A DNA stretch of 64,000 bases from Ulva prolifera (lineage: Eukaryota > Chlorophyta > Ulvophyceae > Ulvales > Ulvaceae). The notes beneath the pieces were generated by a model. The model saw only the letters and a list, made by a program, of their open reading frames with translations, was not told the DNA's origin and made no database searches. The translations under genes were made by a program, and so were the position numbers. Below are positions 37,623-48,782 of the stretch, piece after piece (the first letter of the stretch is position 1; each line of letters opens with the position of its first letter). The DNA lies in contig JALAAN010000010.1 in the NCBI GenBank assembly GCA_023078555.1, positions 1,550,001 to 1,614,000 on the forward strand. Direction: 5' to 3'.

Positions 37623-40282
37623 AGGAGTACAATGGAGTCACGAGTACAATGGACTATGTCGGGGATAACGGCAGTGCAAGGGCGGTAATATCCAGCAAAA
37701 GCCGTCCAGTTTAGCTTGATTCCATCGGGAAGCCGGCGAATGCCTCGAATGCCACATCTGTCACAACCACTGAACCCAGTGTGTCCAGTTGTCAAAGCCC
37801 ATCCTCGCCTCGCCGGGGTGTCTGCGAAAGCAAAGACGAAGACAGGATATACCTGCCGCCATTTCCGCCTATAAGTGTCCCAGACCCGTATGGGAAGACC
37901 TTCCACCACATATTTTCCTGCAATGCCAGCACGCATGGATCACAACACTGTGCTAGAAGCACCACATCGCTCCTATGGTGAAGTGACAGGAAAGAAGGCC
38001 GGGGAGCAATGGCTCCCGCACACATACCATCTTTGTCAACAGAACCATTGGGTTCATGAGCCTTGAACTGCTTCAAAATGATTGACATGAACTCTTGCAA
38101 ATTGGATGGCTCTTTCTCCCCTCCGATAAAAGCTAGTGGATAGCATGCTAAGTCTGTGTTGCAGAGGAAGCCGGGTAGATCAAGGCACTTGATGCCCACA
38201 ACTGTTGTTGTCGCTCTGCCGTGCTGGTGAAGCTGGACACCATCCACAAATAACGCAAAACACAAAGTCAAGACATCGCCAGAAGCTGTCATGATTTCGT
38301 CGCTAGGATCGGGATCCACAAAATCCTCCGGTCTACATGTCGGTGCGGCTGCAGCGGTGGAAGGCCCAGCCACTTCTGGGGAAGCAAGGCCCGAGCCACC
38401 TGGGTGCTCGGAGACCTGGCTGGACAGGGCTGAGATGACGTGGCCGTGCACTTCATCAAGACGCTTGTACACCGGAGAGTCCAACATGGCTCGTGTGCGC
38501 GTGCCCGCGAATCGTGCAAACATCTCGACTCCAAACATGTGTCTCACTACGTCGTCTAGCTTGAGAATATAAGCACTGCAAACGTGCGAAAGTGCACATG
38601 AATAAATGCATGCAGGGTGCATACATGACATGGCAACGGAGGTGAACAAACCTCCGTGCAGGCTGCAGTTGATTGTTCCTCTTTGAGTAGCGCAGGTTTC
38701 CACAATTGACACAACGTTCGCCGTGCCTCAAGCGTCTCTCAGCCATTGGTAACGATCGACCATAAACAGTCGGGCATTGCCCATTGTCACACAAATCCCA
38801 TGCATATGCATCCGGACCTTGGAGGCACCACACCCCATTGATTAGATGTTCAGACCTACGATGTTTACTATATGTCACACACAATGTCTTGTGTGGGTGC
38901 ATCTCAAGCAGCACATCATTGCAGCATCACATACATGTACAATGGTTGTGCAGGCAACAAAACTCGGGGACACACCGAGGCATGAAATTGGTGTCGCCAC
39001 TCAGAAATCCTCCGATGGACAACAGTTTGCATAAGTCATCAAACGCCCTTCGCGTCATACCACCGCGCAATTTCAGTGCGGCAAGGCAAAAGCAGGCCTG
39101 GCGGACTGTGATTGTGCTCCCAGATGCCACCATCTCGTCCGCGTTGTCTTGATACCATCGCACCGTGTATGGTCGAGGAGGTGGCAACCCCTCATTCAGT
39201 TGCGCAGCCTTCTGCAGATCCATGCGGTACAATAGCTCAGCAGTAAGAACCTGCATACTGACATCCGGGGCAGCCTGGAGACCTTGCGATAAGGCGGCCT
39301 CCAAAACTGCAGCAACGTCGACCCCTCCACGGGCACGGATCTCATCTTCTCCAAATCGGATGAGGCTGGCCACATCCTGCACCGCACAGAGCGTGACCTT
39401 GGTACTGTTGGATACGATCTAGAAATAAATAAATGAGTGTCAGATCGCAAAGAGATGCAGTGTCATAACGACTTGGAAACTTTTGCACTGGACACAGTAA
39501 CGTGGACTGACCGCATATTGTGCATCATCCTCTCCATTGACAGCCTCAGGAAGAGGCCTTGACTTTGTGGCGGCTGTGTCGTCAACCTCCCAAGACAAGG
39601 GCACAACAGCGAATGTCTCTTCCGACTGTTGCTCATCACGTGGGGGTGGTACGTATGACTATAAGTTACACATATCTGGCCATTGTATGGCAAAGCAAAC
39701 AAACAACATCAAGCCAAACCAGCGACCGGCTGCCACACTAGCAACCACAAGAAAGCATCACAGCCAAAAACCCCATACAACAACCAGCCACAAAAGCATC
39801 AAACCCCCCACGGCCAGAGCACTCAACCCACAAAGTCATCCACCGGCATCACGTGGGGGTGGTACGTATGGTGGTAGCTTGGGCCCTTCGTCCTCAGCGT
39901 CGCTGAGAGCTGGTGTAAATAATATATTCAAGTCTGAAGACCCTATTGGTCTTGAATATGGGCCAGCAGGATCACAAAGGTCATCATGCTGGGGTAATGG
40001 CGGAGATGGCTGTCTATGTTGAGCACTGGCGTCGCCACCTGCAGCAACATATACACAGCGCTCCGGCGTGACCACATTAGCTATGGGAAACAACTCTCCA
40101 CCATCTGATACGCGAAGAACGTTGCGCTTGTGCGTCTTGGAAATGAGATGTCGACTCAGGTGCCCCGTATGTCTAACCTTCTTGCCGCACTTTCTGCACC
40201 AGAACCAGCCGTATGCAAGACTCACAAATTCTTCCCTCGCTGGCTCCTCTGTCGACTGAGATCTCGACCTCTTCTTTGCCAT
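37623..40282 (-). pseudogene. EnSpm/CACTA (TNP2-like) transposase gene, truncated
   Basis: Minus-strand multi-exon gene. N-terminus MAKKRSRSQSTEEP at 40282 with a Cys/His finger (WFWCRKCGKKVRHTGHLSRH). Interrupted by R14, then PPPRDEQQSEETFAVVPL; an intron (donor GCG|GTCAGT near 39510, acceptor TTCTAG|ATCG near 39420); IVSNSTKVTLCAVQDVASLIRF onward; then WDLCDNGQCPTVYGR and GERCVNCGNLRYS, and FALFVDGVQLHQHGRATTTVVG, YPLAFIGGEKEPSNLQEFM and TGHTGFSGCDRCGIRG. These match the layout of TNP2 transposases of EnSpm elements (C-x-C...CxxC...LRY, later DG and GxxGCxxC). The C-terminus is lost at 37623. Exon joins after 39000 are not resolved. Confidence 0.6.
39658..39846 (-). mobile_element. R14: 189-bp R insertion in the transposase gene
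   Basis: 5'-truncated R copy starting CCGGTGGATGACTTTG on the minus strand. Duplicated target of about 24 bp at 39634-39657 and 39847-39870 (contains CACGTGGGGGTGGTACG). It splits the exon at YVPPPRD. Confidence 0.9.
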
Positions 40283-40775
40283 TGACTGCGTCCATGGACG
40301 ACGTTTCTGCTATCGCTAATACTACGCCATTCTCCGGACACAGATCGTGCCCTAGACAACCACAAATAATTTTTAAGTGGCTCGTACCAAACGTCGACGT
40401 GACTCAGACGATCGCATCGCGCACGCACTCTGGAACTAAACCACCCACAGCCACGCAATGCGAGGGTCCTTCAGCGATGGCGTCGTCCATGGCCTCGATC
40501 AGCGGCAAGAAGTAGATGTAGCTGCATTTGGTTGACAAAGACGTACATGTCAAAATGCAGGATGATGGTGTGACAGCTAATACCATGCAGTAGCGGGTGA
40601 AGCTGAGTGACCGATACAGCTCTTCTGCCTGCACCCGCGGCCGTATTGGCTCCCTTGCGAGCGGGCATGTCAAGGGCGGATCGCGCGGGGTAGAAAAAAT
40701 CGCCGTGTACAGCGTATAGAGCTTAATTAATTCTTCAAAACGGCGAATTGCCGGAGCCACTCCACGCATCTAGAT
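40283..40775 (-). other. Region upstream of transposase gene with an unassigned open frame
   Basis: A minus-strand open frame (40769-40404, MRGVAPAIRRFEELIKLYT...LVPECVRDAIV) has no recognisable motif. It may be part of the same EnSpm element or chance. No terminal inverted repeat of a CACTA element was identified. Confidence 0.2.
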
Positions 40776-40947
40776 CCAATAAGTTACACATATCTGGCCA
40801 TTGTATGGCAAAGCAAACAAACAACATCAAACCAACCCAGCGACCGGCTGCCACACCAGCAACCACAAGAAAGCATTACAGCAAAAAAACCCCAGACAAC
40901 AACCAACCACAAATGCATCAAACGCCCCACAGCCAGAGCACTCAACC
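40776..40947 (-). mobile_element. R15: 172-bp R insertion
   Basis: R 3' end with TSDs CACGCATCTAGAT (13 bp) at 40763-40775 and 40948-40960. Confidence 0.9.
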
Positions 40948-40960
40948 CACGCATCTAGAT

Positions 40961-42655
40961 AATAGAGCGTGATGGTCGAACCCTGCGGCTGGCGAATGAC
41001 ATCAATACATCGGTGGATCAGTTTTGGCAGGCCCGGCGACGACCTTGAGTATGATTTAGGTATGGCATTTAAAAATCCCCCGCCAACGTTCCCTGATGTT
41101 GCATCTCGAGACCGGAGCAGCACAGCGCTTCGCGAGCAACACGTAGCTATGCCTGAGCTGCGTCAGGTTACACACAACATAATCTCCGTGACATCACACA
41201 CCAATTCACATCTCTAAACCTGTCCGAATGTGGACCGCTTCAATGTGGGGACGAGGTACTCGTCATCTCAAGTGCACACCACCGATCAGTCAATCTGATG
41301 CAGCTGCACTCCGTGTATTGGTTGGCACTCAAGTACTTGACTCTCCACGGCAGTATGCACTGTACAAGTCCTGCAATAGATCAATTAGCAATCCTTCTAC
41401 TAGCACTGAACCCATGTGTGCGGCTCCATGATGCAGTTCCCAAAGGGAGAGATGATTGACATCACTGCATATATCTGCTGATCAGCAACTCCATTGTTCA
41501 GCACACCGCGCATCGGTGGACCGGTACCCCTCACGTCCACGCATCAAATACTCATGTTCCCCAGTTGTTTCACATGCTTTGAGGCTTGTTGAGGCCTGGC
41601 GTGCTGGTGGCCTTGGCTCATGCAGCCTGGCTCACCATACATAACAGCTCACCCGTGGGGTGAGTGGTGCACACCCCTGCATCACTGAATGATGTGCATT
41701 GCACATGAATCGGAGTCATTTCAACTCACTTGACATGATCGAAGTCATTGTAGTGCCCAGCCACCGATATATGCCCACATGTGGGGAGTTGGTTACCAGG
41801 CTCCCCCGCGCCTAGCTCACCCTGTCGATTGACGCACCCCGCAGGTGAGGAGAACTGAGTCCCGCTCTTACGTACATGCTTCCATGCGCAACAAATCCTG
41901 CAATCAGCATATCACATGGACACCTTGAGGCATATGATTTACAAGGAATGCTATTTAAGATGGATTCGAGAGACAACCTGTGACTTACAAAGTAGCTCAC
42001 CCATTGGTGGCGCACCTTGCCTGGTGGCGCACCCAGGTGAGGCAATCCCACCATAACCACTGTGTAATTCCACATGCCCAAAAGTGCCACTAGCATTTCT
42101 CAACATGTATAATTTCGCATACCAATCCCATGTATCATGCCACCTTATGCCACAGCCTTATGGCAGTGCGAAGTGCCAGCTCAGTACATGACACGTCATG
42201 CATGCGGCGCATGCATACCCCTGGTCTGCGCTTGCGCACGCCAAGGGTGCAGCGTCAAAGACCATGCCAGCCAATCTACGTCTCTGTCTCCATGCAGCAC
42301 CATCATGCTGTATTGGATTGACAGAGGATGATACGTACCAAATCCCAATGCCCGCAGAAGATCGCCAGATCTCGCGGGATGCTGCACCCTGATCCGTACA
42401 GAGGTCATCGAGCAGCGCGATTCTACAGTTCCACAGAGCTATCAGTAGTGAGGACAGCACAAAGCAGGGATGGGCCTGGGCACTTGTATTCCAAGTGTTT
42501 TGCTGTGATCGACACAATTACCTTTGGTCGATTGGGGCGTTTCTAATCCTGTCATTCCATTGTGTGCTCCATTGTTACCCGTGTCGTTGTCTCCTGTCGT
42601 TTCTGTACGCTCGCTAGGGTGCCCAGCTCCCTGCGCTACCCGACTAGTCAACACC
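40961..42655. other. No gene recognised
   Basis: AT-richer, stop-rich sequence without a convincing frame, splice pattern or known repeat. A GGTGGCGCACC-like string recurs near 42007-42030. It may be decayed transposon sequence. Confidence 0.4.
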
Positions 42656-42728
42656 GGGCCATTATATGGCAAAGCAAAGCAAACCAACAAGCCAAAGAGC
42701 GACCGGCTACCACCATAGCAATAACCAA
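42656..42728 (-). mobile_element. Diverged R 3' tail
   Basis: CGGGCCATTATATGGCAAAG and following bases match the R terminus with several changes, so it is older than R1-R15. Confidence 0.65.
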
Positions 42729-43199
42729 GTTGGGTGAGATTGCCGCGGCATCAGGCCGCGTCTGCAAGTCGGTGTTTGTGATGAATGGTACAAGTTGATT
42801 TCGTCTGTGTTGCAGAAGGGCATTGCGAAAAAGTACGCGCACACGCTGACGGCTGTCGCCCGGTCGTGCGGCAAGCATTTCACACGTGGCTTTGATGTGC
42901 CGGTGGATGCTTTTCTGGGTTGAGAGCTCCGGACGTGGCGCATTTCAGGCGATTGTGTCTAGATGTTGTCTGAGTCTTTTGCTATGATGAGTTTTTGTTG
43001 TTGCTATTGTTGTGCTATTGTCAAGAAAAGCGCCCACCCGCAGGTGTATACACTTGTACTACTTCCTTCGAGGATCTGGTCATATACATACTTGAGTGCT
43101 TGATGACTCATCATGTCAGCTATGGTGGCAGCCGGTCGCTCTTTGGCTTGATGTATTTGTTTGCTTTGCCATATGATGGCCCGGTATGTGTAACTTGGT
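42729..43199 (+). mobile_element. R16: diverged R 3' end carrying a TRIM solo LTR
   Basis: Plus-strand R sequence from GEIAAASGRVCKSVF through HFTRGFDVPVDAFLG and the 3' UTR to GTGTAACTTGG, with frame breaks near 42787. The solo LTR of C lies inside at 43019-43118. Confidence 0.8.
43019..43118 (-). repeat. Solo LTR of TRIM C
   Basis: 100 bp, TGTCAAGAAAAGCGCCCACC...CATCATGTCA, diverged and with a short TATACACT-type insertion. Perfect TSDs GCTAT at 43014-43018 and 43119-43123. A relic of LTR-LTR recombination; shows the family has been active for some time. Confidence 0.85.
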
Positions 43200-43868
43200 G
43201 ATACAAGTGTGTGTGGCGCAAGCGCCACGTGTATGTATCTTGTGGGATTTTGACTTAGTGATCTTCGTGTAGCACGAGGATCTTAGTATATACAAGTGTA
43301 CCTTAACAGGTGCATGAATGTACGTCATGACTCAATGCATAACTTACATGCATTGTGACCGCAAGCCTGCTCCAGCGTGAGATGCCATCTCACGACATAG
43401 TGATGTCCGTCGCCCGGTCATTCGGCAAGCATTTTACCTTCTTATCACCAAGATATTGCTCCTCGCGTGGATGCCGGTCGTTGGTTGTTGAAGTATGCTG
43501 GTTGAAACCGTCAACGCTCCTCGAAACTGTTGTGTGGCTAGCACGCAATAGCTTGAACTTGCATGCTCGAGATAACGAGAGATCATTGCAGCTGCAACTA
43601 ACGTCATTCATCACATGCAATGTTTGTCAAGCCCTTCCAACAAGTTACACATGGACATGGACGGTCATGCATCAAAATCACAAACCCCTATAGTACTGTT
43701 GATTGGTATTGTGCCTAAAATCGCAATCTTGCATGTTTCAGGCTCAGGCATGGTGGATATGGGCGCTTTGTACATGGTTTACACACGCAGCGCTGGCATG
43801 GCGCTGCCAAAGACACAGCTAGAAACCGGGGTTGCCATCATGGCGCATTTGTGAGTGGAGGCAGTGGT
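43200..43868. other. Spacer with an R scrap
   Basis: A short R-like piece (about 43407-43432, GTCCGTCGCCCGGTCATTCGG) and otherwise nothing recognised. This is the boundary between transposon-filled and gene-bearing DNA. Confidence 0.5.
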
Positions 43869-46407
43869 TCACTCGTTGCGTTCGGCCTCCATCATCGCGA
43901 CGAACTCATCGAAGCAGATGTCTGCGTCGTGCGGGCCCGGGGATGCCTCGGGGTGGTACTGGATCGTCAGTGCCTTCTTCTCGGGATACCGCATGCCAGC
44001 ACACGTCCCTGCACCCAGATGCACGTCCAATCACACCTCGTCACATGACGCTGCAACCGTTGTACATGCCATCTCATGCGTGCGGCCGATTCACCCAAGC
44101 ACAGGTGACTGCTTGGCAGAACAAACCAGAGATATCAGGGCGTGTGAGACAAAGCATTAAAAGTGTGAAAAGATCTGCCAGAGCACTACCGGAAAAAACA
44201 CCGGGTTCACAGGCCTCGGGGCAAGGCTGCATGGTCGGGTCGCGGGCGGCGGCCAAGCGCTGAAGAGATTGAAAAAACAAATTAAAAATTCACAAACACT
44301 CGCGCCAGAACCAAAACACCCGCAACACGGACGCCGAAGCGGCCACGGCGGTTGGCGACGCACCGTCATTGAGGTTGATGTGGGAGACCTTGACGCCCTC
44401 CGGCAGGGTGGCTGTGTCGACAGCGAAGTTGTGGTTCTGTGCCGAGATCTGGACCTTGCCGGTGTCGACGTCGCGGATCGGGTGGTTGCCGCCGTGGTGG
44501 CCGAAGGGCAGCTTGAAGGTGGTGCCCCCGAACGCCTGCCCCAGCACCTGGTGGCCCATGCATATGCCGAACACCGGCTTCTGGCCAAGGATGGCCTTGG
44601 CGTTCTCCACCGCGTACGGCGCCGCCGACGGGTCGCCCTGCAGCAGTGCGCTCCTGTGAAAACCCTCGGAGCCACGGCGTGGACTGCATGCATGCGGGGC
44701 TTCATATTCCACAGGACAAGGGGCACATGTCATTTCCTGCATGTCCCCTTGACGACAGGCCAGCGCCGTTCAATCAAGGGCGAAGCAGCTGTATGTGTTG
44801 AGCGGTGTGAGGTCATCCTGCAGCGGGTCGGTGCGGGGGATGGGGGAGCGCACGGGGCCGTTGGAGAAGAAGATGCCATCGGGGTTCATCGCGAGGACGT
44901 CGGCGGCGGGGGTGGAGGCGGGCACGACCGTCACGGAGCACCCGAGCGATGCGAGGCGGCGGAGGATGTTGGTCTTGATGCCAAAGTCGTACGCGACGAC
45001 CTTGAAGCGCGACTCCTCGCCGGCGGCGGCGGGGTTGAACTCCCACTCGGCATCGGTACGGCCTTCCCAGTTGCCGGTGTCCTCTCGTGTCACAACAGAG
45101 AGGAGGTCGCGGCCGACGATGTCAAACTGGCGCGCCATCGCGACGAGCTCGCCGTCGGGTGCGGAGGGGTCGGATGAGATGACGCCGTTGACACAGCCGG
45201 AGTCGCGCAAGATGCGTGTGAGGCGGCGTGTGTCAACGTCGGCGATGCCGGCGACGCCCTGTTCCTTGCAGAAGTCGTCGAGGGTGCGCGTCGAGCGGTA
45301 GTTGCTGACGGAGATCGAGAGGTCGCGCACGATGATGCCGGACAGGTGGCACTTGAGAGACTCATTATCACCTGCACGGCAGCAGGCGGGGGGGTTGAAG
45401 GAAGCTGTACCGGCTGCAATGGGTGGGAGTGGGGCGGGAGGCGGTCGCTGCGGACGGGGTAGGTGGCGCTCCAAGGCGACGTGGCCCATGTGCAAGAGTA
45501 GTGTGGCCAGTATGGACCACTTTATGTGGATCACGCAGCCACGACAGCTGGTGCGAGCTGACAAAGTGGCAGGATGTGAGCGCCAGATGACCTGCAGGAC
45601 ACGATCTGCAAGAGCCCAGGGCAGAAAATGAGTTGAGACCGACACCCGATCCAGCTACACTCCATGCTACGTCCATACAACACAAAAGGTACAAGCACCA
45701 ATTCACAAGCCGCTAGGATGACCAGGCGGGACCACTGTTTATGCTGCACCATCAGGAAAGCTCCTCGACTGAGCAGACGTATGTTCGACAGCAGGGCAGC
45801 AGCAAGAACAAGCTGCACGAAGCCCACGCACGCGGTCAGCAGCAGCGACATCGTCATGAGCATGCCTTCTGACCGTGAATTGCTTGAGGCTTCGCCCTGC
45901 CGCACCTGCCGGGCTGTCCGTAGCCGACTGCTGCGAGCGGGCGGTATTCACGGCTCGGCAATAGACCGTCGTCAATTGACTCACATTTCCGTCCAATCGA
46001 GCTCATACGATATGTTGTGACGCATTTACATGCGATGCTGAGACCGCACCTTCGTTGATGCCCACATTTCCGATGTGCGGGTGCGTGAAACAGACCATCT
46101 GGTCGCGGTATGACGGATCGGTCATGATCTCTTGATATCCCGACATAGACGTATTAAAGACGACTTCCGCGACGCTGGTCCCGGGTGCGCCAAAGCAGCG
46201 GCCCTGGAGGACTGTGCCATCGGCCAGCACCAGTCGCCCGTCCTTGGGCGCCCATGGCTTCGACGCTGCACAGCTGACTCTCCGTACATGCGACTGCAGA
46301 CTTTGACGGTATGCAGAAAGTCGTACTTGAGAGTGTGAGATGCCTACTGGCGAGGCAGCACGGGGTGTCGTGCTGCTCGCATGGTAACGGCAACAGAGCT
46401 GCTGCAT
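43869..46407 (-). CDS. CARA: Carbamoyl-phosphate synthase small chain (glutaminase), plastid-targeted
   Basis: Hydrolyses glutamine and passes ammonia to the large chain for carbamoyl phosphate, feeding pyrimidine and arginine synthesis. Exons (minus): 46407-46050, 45371-44854, 44637-44364, 44008-43869; total 1290 nt, 429 aa plus stop. Donors GTGCGG, GTGCGC, GTGCGT; acceptors GCAG|G. The first about 55 residues are Ser/Arg/Ala-rich, fitting a plastid transit peptide, then [16 protein letters not shown] and [19 protein letters not shown]. The class I glutamine amidotransferase half has FGICMGHQ (nucleophile about Cys318), [20 protein letters not shown] and [12 protein letters not shown] (His402, Glu404). 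All catalytic residues are present. The start is the first ATG of the open exon. Upstream, 46408-46610 shows no clear promoter motif. Confidence 0.92.
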
Positions 46408-48782
46408 CCTTCCAACGCGTCAAGTACGAGAAGCAATGTGCAAGTAACAGCAGACAGTCTCCGGTCAGCAACATCTTATCCGCAGTTTCACGCCAAGCAT
46501 GGCGCTGGAGGATCCACAGATGCTGACTGTCGAAAGCCGCCTGCATGCATTCAGTCGGCGCACGGCGGCTGTACCTTCCTGGTCTCCCTCGGTGGCCATT
46601 GGTGCTGACCATTGGTTTGGGACAGCAACGCCGCGGTTATGGGCTCAGGCGAGGGAGATGCAGCGATGCATACTTCTCATTCAACACAGATGCGTTGTAG
46701 TTGTCTACATGCATCCAGGCCCGTTGCTTCTCTCGGAACCTGTCGTTGCGCCCTGTGCGAAGATGGAACAGGTGCTGTTAGGTGGTCGGCGCATGAGGCG
46801 TTCTCAAATGCGTGAATCAGCGTTTGGCTGTAACATCAAAAACAGTGCTGGCTGGCTGTCGTGACTCTAGGCCCGCTGGTATGGTTCGAGCTTGCGTGTC
46901 TGACCCCGCTGCAACGTCGTGCCGCAAGCGAGCAGATGGCTTTAACGCCAAGATCAAACTCGATTTGGAGTTTTTCTCAAATTTGCAAGCCTATCTGTGA
47001 GTCTGGGCGGCGCAGCAGACCTCTCGCCGAGGAGAGCAGCGCCAGGCTTCCTCGGAGCTGTACACACCCGCAGCGTCGCATCTTGACTCCCAATTATGAC
47101 CTGCGGCTCTCACGACTGCATGGCTACCTGGTGCTGGCCGCGTGCACGTTGTGGCTTGCATACGTTAATGGTGTGCAGACCTCGAGACCAGACTTTCACA
47201 CCATGGCCAACAGCTGCATCAAACCACTGAACAGAGAGCATTACAGCAGTAATTGAATCCGATGCAGCTCACAGCAAGTAACAATCATTAATCTTGTGTC
47301 AGATCTTTTGCATCAACTGTTCCTTCATGATCACTGCAAATGACGCCTACCAGCAATGCTTGCGGTGACAGTTTTAGTGGTGCAGCAGTGGCAGATGTAC
47401 CCGCGCTGCTCACCATTCTTGGAAACCGAATCTAATGTCGTGCCGGTGATCGACTCAGAACATTTTTGTGACTTCGGGAATTCGGTGTTGTTAGCGACGT
47501 ATCTAACGCATATGATATGCGGCATATCCCTGGTCCTCTAGTCTTTCCGGAGAAGATATCGTCGACGCATCTCACCAAGCAGCTAAGCCCATCAACGAAG
47601 CCACCGGTCGACAACACATTGGGGCTGGCAATATCGCATCACAAATCTAGCGCGACAATTCGCTTTCTTCTGGCGTAGGGTGGGACTTGCACAGGCGTTG
47701 ACTTGCGAGCCTTCCTGACGTGATCACGCGTGATTCCTCACCGTGCCACACGGGCCGTCGTGTGTGACGCATTACACCTCTGTAGAGCTCGAGGGTCCTA
47801 TAGGGGTACGTTGAGTTCGACTCTTACGCGCAAGCGCCTCATGACCGGAAACGAGGCGCATCAAGTGGTCGTCCGAACGCGGCCAAGTGAACGAAAGACA
47901 CGTAGAGCTCTCTGAGCGGAGTTCTGTCGGCATCGAGAACATACAAAACGTGCAACGTAAATGTCAGCTCGAACTTGGCATCGCCGTGGCGTACGAGCTG
48001 TGCATGGGCATTGTGTCGATCAGCGACTTGGCCAGCTTGGATGCGCAACAGACTGCGCACTATGCGTCTGAGCACCGCTGCTGTGTCCGATTGCCCAGGG
48101 AGTGTGGCCACCTCCGCCTCGCCACAAGTGGCGAGGCGTGCGTGGGACCACCGCTCCCGTGCGTTCAGGTGACGTTTGTCAGTACTCTCCGTGTCAGCGC
48201 CAGCTGATGTTATTATACAGGTCTAGAAGTGGCGTGGAGGCTGTTTTATTGCATTGTCCGTGTTGTTTTGTGTCCGTATGCAGACAGCTTTCATCTGCGT
48301 ATGCCACTGCGAAACAGTCATCACAGCGACACTCGCGCCTTCGGATCTATCGGCAGAGTAGTGTACATTTTCAAGCGCTCGCTCGCGTCGGTGGGCATGT
48401 CTTGACCTTGCCTCGTCGGTTGTGTCGTCACCTCAGGGCGCCTCGCGAGCTACCCAAGCACCAGCTGCAGCTGCATAGCGGCACTAGCACCAGACCGGCT
48501 CTTTTGATGTGACATGGTGACGAAGGTACGCGGAAACACCCGGCATGCGTATGCGGATTGCCACTCTCGGGCTGCTGGATCTCGCTGCCCAGGGCCAGCC
48601 TGGATCACCTCGCCAGCTGCAGCCATGTTCAACTGACCTCAGGGCAGTGTTTCGAGAATTCGACAGCTGTAACGCGTGCCGTGGCCTGCTGGCTGTTGCG
48701 GGAGAGATGCTTATGTCCTGTTGCTTCAGGCAGTGTTCCCGATGCGAGAAGCTACGGTGCTGTCCCGCAACCTCTACACAGC
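46408..48782. other. Intergenic region without a recognised gene
   Basis: About 2.4 kb between divergently read CARA and the receptor kinase. Open frames are short and without motif; the longest (minus 47839-48111, MATLPGQSDTAAVLRRI) is not supported by anything else. Likely holds both promoters; no TATA or known element was identified with confidence. Confidence 0.4.

Noticed and set aside
43212..43227. GTGGCGCAAGCGCCAC inverted repeat as a terminator or regulatory hairpin
   Set aside because: A short isolated palindrome in decayed sequence, with no gene ending there.
44290..44363. Extension of CARA exon 3 past LNDG as an in-frame product
   Set aside because: It reads into low-similarity sequence; using GTGCGT as donor joins to [11 protein letters not shown] and YHPEA with correct phase and catalytic residues.
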